From: Rhodospirillales bacterium
GTDB taxonomy: Bacteria > Pseudomonadota > Alphaproteobacteria > Acetobacterales > Acetobacteraceae
DNA: 40,138 bases
Direction of reading: 5' to 3'
Assembly (NCBI GenBank): GCA_025351925.1
Contig: JANXVC010000499.1
Coordinates: 1-40,138 of the forward strand
A program made the position numbers and the translations under genes. Below the pieces are notes generated by a model. It was not told the origin of the DNA, searched no databases, and saw only the letters and a program-made list of their open reading frames with translations. Positions 1 to 8,127 of the stretch are shown in pieces (the stretch's first letter is position 1; every line of letters begins with the position of its first letter).

Positions 1-368
1 CCGTGGCCGTCGCGGCGGCGATAGGCGTCCTCGGCCGCGGTGACGCCGCTGGTGCTGGTGCCGAGCACCACGGCGATGCGGTCGGCGCCGTACTCGGCGC
101 ATGCCTCGGCGACCGCGTCGGCGAACCCATCGGTATGCAGCGCCATGTCGGCCAGGCGGTTGTTGCGGCAGTCGAAGTCGGCCATCGCGGGCGGCAAAGC
201 GTGCGCCCCGACTCCCGGCACCCGGCCAATCCAGCCGCCGACGGCCGGGTCGAAGTCGTTGGGCACCAAACCACTGCTGCGGTTGAGCAGCGCGTCGCGG
301 TGGGCCGCGGTGCCCTGACCGATGGCGCTCACGGCGGTGCTGGCGGTCAGGACCAAGGGACGGGTCAT
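1..368 (-). CDS. Beta-ketoacyl-ACP synthase (FabF-like), N-terminal part, cut by the window edge
   Basis: This is the N-terminal 122 or so residues of a condensing enzyme; the rest lies left of base 1. It reads from the ATG at 368 without a stop to the edge. The protein opens with a short MTRPLVLTAST strand, as FabF-type synthases do, and later has AVVLGTSTSGV, the region before the catalytic Cys in this family; the Cys itself is outside the window. Its ATG overlaps the TGA of the MMPL exporter gene (ATGA), so it is the next cistron of the same leftward operon. In aryl polyene clusters such synthases extend the ACP-bound polyene chain in the cytoplasm. Family assignment is good; which of the several cluster synthases it is cannot be told from this fragment. 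Confidence 0.82.
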   Translation of the reverse strand, partial: MTRPLVLTASTAVSAIGQGTAAHRDALLNRSSGLVPNDFDPAVGGWIGRVPGVGAHALPPAMADFDCRNNRLADMALHTDGFADAVAEACAEYGADRIAVVLGTSTSGVTAAEDAYRRRDGH

Positions 369-2818
369 GCAAGGTCCTCGGAGGGCGCCTGGCCCGCGAA
401 CAGGAAGGAAAATGCCATCGCCAGCAGCGCCCCAGCGGCGACCGTCACCCCAATGTCGCGCAGAAGCGGCGTCTGGCAAGCCGCCAGCAGACCGAATGTC
501 AGCAGAGTCATGCCGTTGCAGGTTACCAAGGTGCGTAGGGTCCGGGCGCGTTCCTCGGCGTCGAGCTGCCGCCGGGTGAAAAACAACGCGTAGTCCAGGC
601 CGACGCCGGCCACCAATTGCAGCGCCACCAAATGGATCAACGACAGCCGGACCCCAGCGGCGGTCAGCGCGGCCACGGTCACCAGCAGCGCCGCCCCGAC
701 CGCGCCCAGCACCCGCATTACTCGCATGGGGTCGCGGAGTCCGATCGCCAGGACCAGCAGGACCGCCAGGCCGCTCCAGCCCAGCCAGCGCCAAGCGCGC
801 GCCGTGTATCCAGATAGGATGCCCCCCAGCTCCGCCCGCATGTCCACATAGACGACGCCACGATGACCCGCGAGTGCGGCGGCGAGGCGTGCGGGGTCGC
901 TGACGCCGGCAAGGACGACAGGACCTTGCCAGGCGCCGTCCCTTTGGAACAGCAGCGGGTCCAGCCGGGCGGCGATCGGGCTGCCGGCGAGGTCCGCGGG
1001 CCGCAACGGGGCCATGCCGCGCGACGCGGCGACGGCGTCGAGGAACGGCTGGAAGGCGCCGGGCCGGAACGGCAGGCCGTCGCGCGCCTGTTCCAACCGT
1101 GCCGCCAGGGTTAGCGGATCCGGCAGCGCGGCGATGCGGGCGGATTGCACGGCGGCGCTGGGCAGCAGACGGGTGGCGAACTCGGCGCCGGCGATCACAC
1201 CTTCATTCCGCAGGCTGTCGAGCAGGGGCAGCAGCGCCTCCTGCGCCACCAGCACCGCCTCCGGGTCGCGCCCGCGCAGGATCAGGATTTGACCGACGTC
1301 CGGTGCGCCGAGTGCGCCGCGCAGCTCGGCGTCGAGTGCGCGGGAGGCTGCGGGCACAGGGCTGAGGTTGGCGAGGTCGCCCTCCCACGCCGGACCGCCG
1401 ATGGCGCCCAGCCAGCCGGCCGCCGCGAGGACGGGCAGCAGGCCGAGCAGCCGCCCTTGCCGCAGGCGTTCGACCCGCAGCAGCCAGGCCGGGTTGCCGG
1501 CGGCCACGGGCGCGAGATTGGCCGCCACCACCAGCCGGGGCAGCAGCCACCAGGTTGCCGCGGCCGCCGTCGCCAGCCCGACCGCGGCGAATACGCCGAG
1601 CTGCGCTAGGCCCGGAAAGCCGGATAGCACCATTGCCGCGAGCCCGAGCGTCGCCGTGATTACCGCGAGGATGAACGCCGGCCCGATGCGGGCGCGGGTC
1701 GCGGCGGCGGGCTCGCCGCGCTTGCGGTGCCCGATCATCAGCACGGGATAGTCAACCGAGACGCCCAGCATGGTCGCGCCGAAGCCCAGCGCCACTCCGT
1801 GCACCGTGCCGTAGGCGGCCTGCACCGCGACGACGGCCACGGCGACGCTGAACACCACGGGCGCCGCGATCGCCGCGATCACCAGCGGCGAGCGGAACCG
1901 CCACCACAGCAGCAGGACGACCAGCGTCGTGGACACGATGGCGATGCGGTGCACGTCGCCCTTGATCGCCCGCGCCGCGTCCCGCGCGAACACCGCCGGG
2001 CCGGCTACCAGCAGGCGGGCCGGGCCGGGATTGGCGGCACGGAATGCGGCCTCGATCACGGCGGTCGCGGTTTCCTGCGCCGGCACGTCCATGCCGCCGG
2101 CCCGGGTGCGCGCCAGCAGCAGCGCCCGGTCGGTATCCGGCGCGAACCATGCGCCGTCGATGGTGCGGACCTGGCTGGTGCCGATCCAGGTCCGGATCAG
2201 TGCGAGGAACGCGCCGGGCGGATCGGCGAGGCCGAACTGGATCGCGAGCGGGGCGGTGGAGGACCGGAGCTGACGCAGTAGCCCTTCCAATCCGCGGCGC
2301 AGCGAAGGCGTGTCGAACTCCGCGGGCGCCAGAAGATAACGCCGGGCGAACAGGTCGGCCTGATCGGTGTCGGCGAGCGCCGCCTGGCCGCCAGCGACTA
2401 CGCTGAACAGGTCCGCCTCCCGCAGGCTCGCGGCCACGGCGACGCTGATGCGGGCAAGGTCCGTAACCGGCGCGCCCTCGATTCCAATCAGAATGAGGCC
2501 GGTGGCGGAGCCGGCGCGGGCCTCCTGCATCACTAGCCGCGCGGCCTCGGTCCCACCCTGCGGCAGGAAGTCAGCCATATCGGTGCGGACGGTGACGACG
2601 CTGAGCGCAGCTGCGAGCAGCAGCCCCGCCGCCAGCAGCGCGCCGAGTACCGGGAGGGCGCGCCGGGTCAGGAGAGCGGCCTGATCTTCATCTGCTGCTC
2701 GTCGCCATTCGCCTGCACCAGGCGCACCGTTGTCACCTCGGTCTCTCGGCCCGATACCTGCGCTCGCTGCAGCAGGCGTGCGGCGCGGGCATCGAGCGGC
2801 ATGAGGTCCAAGATCCAT
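365..2818 (-). CDS. MMPL/RND-family exporter of an aryl-polyene-like cluster
   Basis: This is a large inner-membrane protein with the MMPL layout: one N-terminal membrane helix (about residues 53-72 of the longest reading), a periplasmic domain, a block of five helices (about 290-430), a second single helix, a second periplasmic domain, and a final helix block (about 675-810). The first block contains GATMLGVSVDYPVLMIGHRKRG, and the last contains GVGLDYALFFTRR; the acidic GxxxDY motifs are typical of proton-coupled MMPL carriers. It is expected to export the lipid-linked product. The start is uncertain: the only ATG in frame before the first helix is at 2818, which would overlap the upstream gene by about 150 bp and add a Pro/Arg-rich, non-family-like leader. 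A CTG at 2671, right at the upstream stop, would give a normal N terminus. Confidence 0.85.
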   Translation of the reverse strand: MDLGPHAARCPRRTPAAASAGIGPRDRGDNGAPGAGEWRRAADEDQAALLTRRALPVLGALLAAGLLLAAALSVVTVRTDMADFLPQGGTEAARLVMQEARAGSATGLILIGIEGAPVTDLARISVAVAASLREADLFSVVAGGQAALADTDQADLFARRYLLAPAEFDTPSLRRGLEGLLRQLRSSTAPLAIQFGLADPPGAFLALIRTWIGTSQVRTIDGAWFAPDTDRALLLARTRAGGMDVPAQETATAVIEAAFRAANPGPARLLVAGPAVFARDAARAIKGDVHRIAIVSTTLVVLLLWWRFRSPLVIAAIAAPVVFSVAVAVVAVQAAYGTVHGVALGFGATMLGVSVDYPVLMIGHRKRGEPAAATRARIGPAFILAVITATLGLAAMVLSGFPGLAQLGVFAAVGLATAAAATWWLLPRLVVAANLAPVAAGNPAWLLRVERLRQGRLLGLLPVLAAAGWLGAIGGPAWEGDLANLSPVPAASRALDAELRGALGAPDVGQILILRGRDPEAVLVAQEALLPLLDSLRNEGVIAGAEFATRLLPSAAVQSARIAALPDPLTLAARLEQARDGLPFRPGAFQPFLDAVAASRGMAPLRPADLAGSPIAARLDPLLFQRDGAWQGPVVLAGVSDPARLAAALAGHRGVVYVDMRAELGGILSGYTARAWRWLGWSGLAVLLVLAIGLRDPMRVMRVLGAVGAALLVTVAALTAAGVRLSLIHLVALQLVAGVGLDYALFFTRRQLDAEERARTLRTLVTCNGMTLLTFGLLAACQTPLLRDIGVTVAAGALLAMAFSFLFAGQAPSEDLA

Positions 2819-3255
2819 CCGCCAGCATCCCCCGTGGCCGTCACGGTGAACGCCCGGCGCAGCGCCGTGAGATCACCGGCCAGCGGACCGCGGATCGCGT
2901 CCACCAGCGTGCGCAGCTCCGGGATGCCGCCGAGGTCCAGCACCCGCGGCGGCGCGTTGCCCTCGGTCAGCACCAGCCGGCCACCGTCCACCACCAGGCT
3001 CTCGGGCTGCGGCCAATCGGTCGTCTTGGCGAGGTAGCTCGGCCGGCGATACAGCAGGTGCCCGGTGCTGATCAGCGGTTGGTCCAGCGCGGCGAAGCGC
3101 CGGGTTTCCTGGAAGGTGGCCCGGCGCTCCGGCACTATGGCTAGCCCCGCCATCAACGCTGTAAGGTCGAGCGCCTCGACCCCTCGCTCAAGACCGTGCG
3201 CCCGCCGCGGAGCGAGCAGCGGCAGCAGGCCCAGGAAGCATCGGCGCGTCAGCAT
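2668..3255 (-). CDS. LolA-like outer-membrane lipoprotein carrier protein
   Basis: This encodes a 195-residue secreted protein. The N terminus has a signal peptide ending near Ala-His-Gly (residues 19-21), and TRRCFLG at residues 3-9 resembles a twin-arginine motif. The mature part has LolA features: an early FxETRRF strand, a GHLLYRRPSYL segment, a repeated LVVDGGRLVL-type beta hairpin, and a C-terminal strand ending in GDEQQMKI. LolA carries acylated cargo across the periplasm; the paralogues in aryl polyene clusters probably carry the product. The ATG at 3255 was chosen because it starts the signal peptide; it overlaps the preceding acyltransferase gene by 68 bp, long but in keeping with this operon. 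The MMPL gene follows directly. Confidence 0.8.
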   Translation of the reverse strand: MLTRRCFLGLLPLLAPRRAHGLERGVEALDLTALMAGLAIVPERRATFQETRRFAALDQPLISTGHLLYRRPSYLAKTTDWPQPESLVVDGGRLVLTEGNAPPRVLDLGGIPELRTLVDAIRGPLAGDLTALRRAFTVTATGDAGGWILDLMPLDARAARLLQRAQVSGRETEVTTVRLVQANGDEQQMKIRPLS

Positions 3256-4147
3256 CAGCAGACTCCCAGAACGGGAAGAAGTTGAACCAATTATAGGGGT
3301 GCGCACGGCATCCGCGTTCCAGCGCCGCCGCATAGCGGGCGACGTAACCGTCGAGGTCGGCTGACCGGCTCGATCGGCGCAGCAGGATACGGTCGGCAAA
3401 CGGCTCGAACCGCACAAGGTAGCGTCGCGATCCCGTGCGGACGCCATGGAACAGCACGACGGGGACGGCAAGGGTGGAAGCCAGGATGAACGGCCCCGAC
3501 GGAAAGGCGGCCGGGCTGCCGAAAAACGGCGCCAGCACCTCGCGGTGCCCGGACGGCGAACGGTCCGCCAAAATGCCGACGATCTCGCCACGCGCCACGC
3601 ATTCATGCGCCCGGATCATGCTGGCGGTATCGCCGATCTCCAGGATGCTGTTGCGGAGATCCGGCGCTAGGCGGTCCAGCAGCGCCGTCAGCGCCCCGCC
3701 GTTGCGGCGGAACATCAGCGCCCAGACCGGCACCGGACAGGCCTGGGCAACGGCTCGCAGCACCTCGAAGCTGCCGAGATGCGCGCCGAGCAGGATGCAG
3801 CCGCGGCCGCTGGCGACGATCGCCGTCACGTGCTCCAGCCCCTCGGTGCTGATGCTGAAATCGCGGGGACGGCCGGCCACCAGGAACACGCGGTCCAGCA
3901 CGGCGCAGGCGAAGGTGTGAAAGTGCCGCGCCACGTCGCGCAGTCGGACCGGGCGGCCGAGCGCGCGGCGGAGATAGTCGCGCGAGGCAGCCCTGGCATT
4001 GCCGGAGGTCGCCAGGAACCACGCCGTTATTGGCAGCAGCAGCACGCAGCCGAGCGGCCAGCCGGCGCGCAGCGTGCACCACAGCGCCGCCCGCAGCAAC
4101 GCGTCGCTGCCGCGCTCCGGTTGCGTCGCCCAGACGGCCTGTGTCAT
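3188..4147 (-). CDS. LpxL/HtrB-like lysophospholipid acyltransferase
   Basis: This is a 319-residue membrane-associated acyltransferase. A hydrophobic N-terminal segment (about residues 25-50) is followed by the catalytic motif GAHLGSFE (H-x4-E, about residues 122-129), then FRRNGG, GEIVGILADRSP and PFFGSPAAFPSGPF, which together define the lipid A acyltransferase (LpxL/LpxM) family. The C-terminal HPYNWFNFFPFW is also typical of the cluster versions. In aryl polyene loci an acyltransferase of this type is thought to place the polyene or fatty chain on a lipid carrier on the inner leaflet. The ATG overlaps the TGA of the dehydratase gene (ATGA), so translation is probably coupled. The natural acyl donor is inferred from context only. 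Confidence 0.86.
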   Translation of the reverse strand: MTQAVWATQPERGSDALLRAALWCTLRAGWPLGCVLLLPITAWFLATSGNARAASRDYLRRALGRPVRLRDVARHFHTFACAVLDRVFLVAGRPRDFSISTEGLEHVTAIVASGRGCILLGAHLGSFEVLRAVAQACPVPVWALMFRRNGGALTALLDRLAPDLRNSILEIGDTASMIRAHECVARGEIVGILADRSPSGHREVLAPFFGSPAAFPSGPFILASTLAVPVVLFHGVRTGSRRYLVRFEPFADRILLRRSSRSADLDGYVARYAAALERGCRAHPYNWFNFFPFWESADADAPMLPGPAAAARSAAGARS

Positions 4148-4443
4148 GGCCGGATGCCGAGCGTGACCGAACCGCGGAACACGTTCTGCCCCTCGACGGT
4201 GCAGGCGAAGGCGATCCGGTCGCCGCCCTCGTCACACGATACCTGTACGTTCTGGCCTGGCCGCACCGGCAGGGCGAACTTGACCGACGGCACGCCGATC
4301 ACCGTGCGGCCGGGCTGCTGTGCCAGGATCAGCGCGAAGACCGCGTCGAGCAGGACCACGCCGGGCACGACCGGCCGTCCAGGGAAGTGACCCGGCAGGC
4401 TCGGATGATCGGCCGCGATGCAAAACCTGCCCACATGCTGCAT
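4144..4443 (-). CDS. Hot-dog fold 3-hydroxyacyl-ACP dehydratase (FabZ/ApeI-like)
   Basis: This 99-residue protein is a minimal hot-dog dehydratase. The motif HPSLPGHFPGRPVVPGVVLLD (about residues 13-33) carries the His-Phe-Pro-Gly signature of FabA/FabZ active sites, and the remaining strands (VPSVKFALPVRPGQ, VEGQNVFRGSVTL) match the fold. It would remove water from a 3-hydroxyacyl-ACP to form the conjugated double bonds of the polyene. Family FabZ proteins are about 150 residues; the short form is common in aryl polyene clusters. The gene overlaps the ligase stop by one base (TGATG) and the acyltransferase start by four. Confidence 0.85.
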   Translation of the reverse strand: MQHVGRFCIAADHPSLPGHFPGRPVVPGVVLLDAVFALILAQQPGRTVIGVPSVKFALPVRPGQNVQVSCDEGGDRIAFACTVEGQNVFRGSVTLGIRP

Positions 4444-5807
4444 CAGGCGGGCCTGTCGAGCCGCGCCACTAGGGCCTGCAGCGCCTGCCGCGGCAGCTTG
4501 CCGAGCTCGTTGCGCGGCAGCGCGTCCACGCAGATCACCCGGCGCGGCAGGAACAGCGGATCGACCCGGCCGCGCAGCTCCGCCAGGATGCTGTCCGGAC
4601 TGCGACAGGGCGCGACCACGACCGCCATCAGCCGTGCGGTGACCCGCTCGTTTAGGTCGTCCGGCACCAGGAACGCGCCGTCCGTCACGCCGTCCAGCTC
4701 GGTCAGGATGCGGTTCAGCCCGGACAGCGAGGCGCGGCGGCCGCCGAGCTTCACCAGGTCGGTCCGGCGGCCGAGCAGGCGGAAATGCCCCGCGTCCAAC
4801 GCCTCGATGCGGTCAGCGAGCTCGACCGGCTCGGCCCAGGGCGCCGAGACCATCGTCGCGTCCGCCGCTTGCTGCAGCGAGACGCCCGGGTAGGTGGTCC
4901 ACGCCTCCCCATCCAGCGTGCGGCGGCTGGCGATGGAGCCGACCTCGGTCGCGCCGAAGATCTCCAGCATCGGCGTATGCCAGCGCTGCTCTGCCTCGTC
5001 CGCGAGGGCGCGTTCCAAAGGCGCCGTGGCAGAGATCGCGGCCCGCAGCGACGGCAGGCCGCTGCCGGCGTGCAGCAAGGCGCGGATCTGCAGGGGCGTG
5101 GTGACGAGGATACGCGAGGCGGGCACGGCGGCGAGGGCAGCGTGTACGTCGCTGGGGTAGAAGGCCGGGCCGCACCAGCTTGCGGCGGGGGCATGCAGCG
5201 GCAGCAGCACCGTGAGCTCGAAACCATACATGTGCTGGGGCGGCACGGTGCCGATGATCGCGCAGGGTGCGGCCGCGTCCAGCGTAAACTGCGCGGCTGC
5301 GGCGCGGCTGCGGGCGACCAGCGCGCCCCACAGCTTGCGATGCGCGACAGGCGCGCCGGTGCTGCCGGAGGTGAACACGACAGCGGCGAGTCGGCTTGCG
5401 GGAATCATCGGCACCGGCGGGGCGATCGCGGGCGTTTCGCCGTTTGCGCGCACGGGGCAGGTGGGCAACGGCACGCAATCAGCGGCGTTCACGGCGGCGA
5501 AACTGCCGGGGAAGCGTTCCGCCAGCGCCGCAAGGCCAAGGCGCGAGTGATCGCCCGTCAGCAGGCAGGGTTGGCGCCGTAACAGCGCGGCGGCGAAGGC
5601 GACGGCGAAGGCGTAGCGGTCGCGGCACAAATTGACCATGTGCGTCGCATCGGGCAATTCCTGCGCCAATCGCAGCGCGTCCTGCAGGAACGCGGCCGCG
5701 GTTACCGGCCGGTTTTGCCAGTAAAACAGGACAGCATCCGGCAAGCGGCCGATCAACGGCTCTTGGGCAGGTGACGCCAACTCGGATGCTTCCGGCGCGC
5801 TGCCCAT
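4443..5807 (-). CDS. AMP-dependent acyl/aryl-ACP ligase (ApeH-like)
   Basis: This 454-residue enzyme belongs to the ANL superfamily of adenylating enzymes. It has the phosphate-binding loop VVFTSGSTGAPVAHRK (about residues 147-162), the A5-like motif EIFGATEVGS, the A7/A8 region RRTDLVKLGGRR, and the C-terminal lysine motif LPRNELGKLPR (about residues 432-442). It should activate a carboxylic acid as an acyl adenylate and load it on the ACP encoded just upstream; in aryl polyene clusters the starter is a 4-hydroxybenzoate or related acid, which I infer from context. Only two bases separate it from the ACP stop codon. Its length is shorter than a typical 520-residue acyl-CoA ligase, but all core motifs are present. 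Confidence 0.85.
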   Translation of the reverse strand: MGSAPEASELASPAQEPLIGRLPDAVLFYWQNRPVTAAAFLQDALRLAQELPDATHMVNLCRDRYAFAVAFAAALLRRQPCLLTGDHSRLGLAALAERFPGSFAAVNAADCVPLPTCPVRANGETPAIAPPVPMIPASRLAAVVFTSGSTGAPVAHRKLWGALVARSRAAAAQFTLDAAAPCAIIGTVPPQHMYGFELTVLLPLHAPAASWCGPAFYPSDVHAALAAVPASRILVTTPLQIRALLHAGSGLPSLRAAISATAPLERALADEAEQRWHTPMLEIFGATEVGSIASRRTLDGEAWTTYPGVSLQQAADATMVSAPWAEPVELADRIEALDAGHFRLLGRRTDLVKLGGRRASLSGLNRILTELDGVTDGAFLVPDDLNERVTARLMAVVVAPCRSPDSILAELRGRVDPLFLPRRVICVDALPRNELGKLPRQALQALVARLDRPA

Positions 5808-5809
5808 GC

Positions 5810-6109
5810 CTATTTGGTCCGATGCGCCTCGATATGGCCGGTCAGGCTGCGGAGCGAGGCGAATATCTGCTGATTGCGCTCATCGTCCGACCGCAGCTCG
5901 AAGCCGTAGGCGCGGGTGATGGCCAGCGCCAGTTCGAGCGCGTCGATCGAATCGAGCCCCAAGCCCTCCCCGAACAGCCGCATGTCGGGATCAATGGCGT
6001 CCACTGCCACCTCAAGCTGCAGGGTGTTGACTAACAATTCGGCGACGGCGCGCTCGGGCGCGGTCTGACCGTCAAGGGTCTGCGAGGCAGAGTTTCCCAG
6101 TTCTGTCAC
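5810..6109 (-). CDS. Acyl carrier protein
   Basis: This acidic protein of about 100 residues has the carrier-protein motif GLGLDSIDALEL; Ser54 is the expected 4'-phosphopantetheine attachment site. It is the first gene of the leftward polyene operon and should hold the growing chain for the ligase, dehydratase and ketosynthase. I prefer the GTG at 6109 because AGGAG (6115-6119) lies five bases upstream; a GTG at 6115 is also in frame but overlaps that ribosome site. A TATAAT-type promoter lies just upstream. Aryl polyene clusters usually have two ACP genes; only one is seen here, and the other may be beyond the left edge. Confidence 0.88.
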   Translation of the reverse strand: MTELGNSASQTLDGQTAPERAVAELLVNTLQLEVAVDAIDPDMRLFGEGLGLDSIDALELALAITRAYGFELRSDDERNQQIFASLRSLTGHIEAHRTK

Positions 6110-6125
6110 ATTCACTCCTGCATCG

Positions 6126-6154
6126 ATTATAGCTGCCTAAGCCGTGTATAGCAA
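6126..6154 (-). promoter_or_regulatory. Sigma-70-type promoter for the polyene operon
   Basis: On the minus strand there is a perfect -10 box TATAAT (6131 to 6126) with TTGCTA (6154 to 6149) as -35, separated by exactly 17 bases. Transcription would begin near 6119, leaving only about ten bases before the GTG at 6109. The very short leader is the main doubt. No repressor site is evident. Confidence 0.5.
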
Positions 6155-6206
6155 AGTCATGCGGCACACGGGTGCTATCATGGATTAACGATGGATACAG
6201 GGATGT

Positions 6207-6863
6207 GTGGGCATGCTGCGACGGTTGGCGGCGCTGGGGAGCAAGGTAACGCTCATGACCGCCGTCGTGTCGCCGCTCGTGAGCCACATGGCGCTGGCGA
6301 CTGGGCGCGGCATGGCCGTGGCGCTGCCGCTTGCAGTGCTGCAAGCGGCAGCGGTCGGTATCGTGCTGGCGAATGCGCTGCCGACGGGGCGACCGCGGGT
6401 ACTTGCGGCGCTGGCGCCTGTGACATTGCTGCTGGCTTTGGGAGCCGGGGCGCTACGTTCGCCTGCGGACGGGCTGCTGGCGGCAGCCGGTTTATCGCAT
6501 GCTATGCTGCATGCTGGGCTGCTCGCGCTGTTCACGGCCAGCCTGCTGTCGCGGCGCACGCCTTTGGTCACGCGGTTTGCACGGCGGCTCAACCCAGCGT
6601 TCCATCCGGGAATGGAGGGCTACACGCGGGCGGTCACCCTCGCCTGGTGCCTGTTCTTCGCCGCCCAGCTCGCCGCGTCGGCCGTGCTGCTGCCGCTGGC
6701 GCCGGATGCGTGGCGGCGGTTCGTCATGGTGCTGAGCCTTCCTTTAGCCGGGCTCATGGCGCTGGCTGAATACGGGGTTCGCCGCTGGCGGTTCCGCCGC
6801 GAGGCGCACACGCCGCTGCGGACGATGATCCGCGGCGTCCGGTCCCAGCTTAATCGACCGTAA
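6207..6863 (+). CDS. COG4648-like integral membrane protein of the polyene cluster
   Basis: This is a 218-residue membrane protein with about five hydrophobic segments (roughly residues 35-57, 66-84, 88-113, 141-165 and 170-190) and a basic cytoplasmic tail. The block YTRAVTLAWCLFFAAQLAAS followed by a helix and AEYGVRRWRFR resembles COG4648 proteins, which occur in aryl polyene and xanthomonadin clusters between the ACP and ligase genes. Its role is not established. Here it is divergent from the operon instead of within it. A GTG at 6207 and an ATG at 6213 are both possible starts; AGGGA around 6199-6203 suits the ATG better. Its 3' end overlaps the convergent lipoprotein gene by 14 bp. Confidence 0.72.
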   Translation: MGMLRRLAALGSKVTLMTAVVSPLVSHMALATGRGMAVALPLAVLQAAAVGIVLANALPTGRPRVLAALAPVTLLLALGAGALRSPADGLLAAAGLSHAMLHAGLLALFTASLLSRRTPLVTRFARRLNPAFHPGMEGYTRAVTLAWCLFFAAQLAASAVLLPLAPDAWRRFVMVLSLPLAGLMALAEYGVRRWRFRREAHTPLRTMIRGVRSQLNRP

Positions 6864-8127
6864 GGGCGGGCCGCCGCTGCCCAACTCCCTCCAGCCGCAT
6901 ATGCTCCTGCGCCACGATTTGGTAAAATTTGTCATAGAACGCCGCGAATGCTCGATCGTCGGCATAGGACGCCCGCGCCTGCCACCATTCGAGCGGGCGA
7001 CGGGCGGCCTCGGCATCCCGATACGCCGCCGCGAACGCTGCGGAGTTTCGATTGAGGTCGAGGTCACGGGGATCGCTGAAGATGGCGTCGAACCAGCCTT
7101 GATAGGGTCCAAACGGCGGCGCGTCGTAGAAGATCAGCTTGAGCTCGGTCTCATACACCTCGTTCGGCCGCTGCGGCCCGCGCGCCTCGGCCAGGACGCC
7201 GGGCGAGGCCGGCAGGCGGCCATAGGTCATCACCGAGCGGCGGGCGGCCGGGTCGCGATACGCCCGGGCCAGGTCCAGCAGGCGCAGATCGTTGGCGCGG
7301 CGCACCAGGTTGACGAACTCGTTCTTCGGCGTCGGGAAATCGAACATCGAGACGAGCAGCGGGCGGTGGATGCGCCAGGGCTCCCACAACCCGGCGACGG
7401 CCAGCGCATTATGCGCCAAATGGATGCAGTTGTCGGTGAACACGCTCCACTCGAACTGCTGCGCCCCGCTGCGATACGGCGCGTTCTGGTCGTTGAGGAA
7501 CGCCACCATCGCCGCCATCTGCGCCCGGCTGACCGGCACGCGCGCGCAGTATCGCCCGCGGCCGAGGCTGATGGCGTAGTCGGTTGCGACCGAGACCTCG
7601 TATTGGGCATCCAGCGGCGTCCAGCCGGGCGGCATGGCGGCGAACACCTCCGGGCGAAACACGACGCCGTCATAGATGCCCAGGCGTTTCGCCTGCTGCT
7701 GCACCCGGACGTAGGCGTCGCGGGTCAAGGGCGCCTCGGGCGACAACCCGCCATGAAAGAAGAACTCGCGGCCCGGCGTCGCCACCCACTTTGCGTTCAG
7801 GAAGTGCGCGTTCATGCTCAAGCCGACGCCGTCCGGCGGATGCCCGTCCACGCCGTCGCAGACGTCCAGCACCGGGTAGCCGAGCCCGGCGATGCGGCAG
7901 GCGCCGTTCAGGTAAAACACCGCATGCCCGCCGATCTCGCCGCGGATATCGGCGCCGTAGCCCTGTTTCTTTTTGATTTGCGACAGTGCGCAGAACTCGG
8001 CGTAGTAGGGGTGCTGGCCGGCGTAGGCGGTCTCATCCCCAGCGGCGCCCGGCACGTCGAAGTTGGCGACGCTACATCCGGTAAGCCACAAGGCGGCCAA
8101 GAGTGATCCCAGGCGACGTGCGACCAT
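6850..8127 (-). CDS. Predicted lipoprotein of unknown function, possible NlpC/P60-like (DUF4105-type) fold
   Basis: This 425-residue protein has a clear lipoprotein signal: basic MVARR, a hydrophobic core, and the lipobox LTGC with Cys18. The mature part has GGHAVFYLNGAC (about residues 67-78) and a later SVFTDNCIHLAHNALAVAGL (about residues 228-247). A His-containing strand followed by an Asn-Cys helix start recalls the permuted papain-like DUF4105/Lnb N-terminal family, but I cannot confirm this. It would be anchored to the inner or outer membrane, facing the periplasm. It is monocistronic, convergent with the COG4648-like gene. No enzymatic role is claimed. Confidence 0.7.
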   Translation of the reverse strand: MVARRLGSLLAALWLTGCSVANFDVPGAAGDETAYAGQHPYYAEFCALSQIKKKQGYGADIRGEIGGHAVFYLNGACRIAGLGYPVLDVCDGVDGHPPDGVGLSMNAHFLNAKWVATPGREFFFHGGLSPEAPLTRDAYVRVQQQAKRLGIYDGVVFRPEVFAAMPPGWTPLDAQYEVSVATDYAISLGRGRYCARVPVSRAQMAAMVAFLNDQNAPYRSGAQQFEWSVFTDNCIHLAHNALAVAGLWEPWRIHRPLLVSMFDFPTPKNEFVNLVRRANDLRLLDLARAYRDPAARRSVMTYGRLPASPGVLAEARGPQRPNEVYETELKLIFYDAPPFGPYQGWFDAIFSDPRDLDLNRNSAAFAAAYRDAEAARRPLEWWQARASYADDRAFAAFYDKFYQIVAQEHMRLEGVGQRRPALTVD

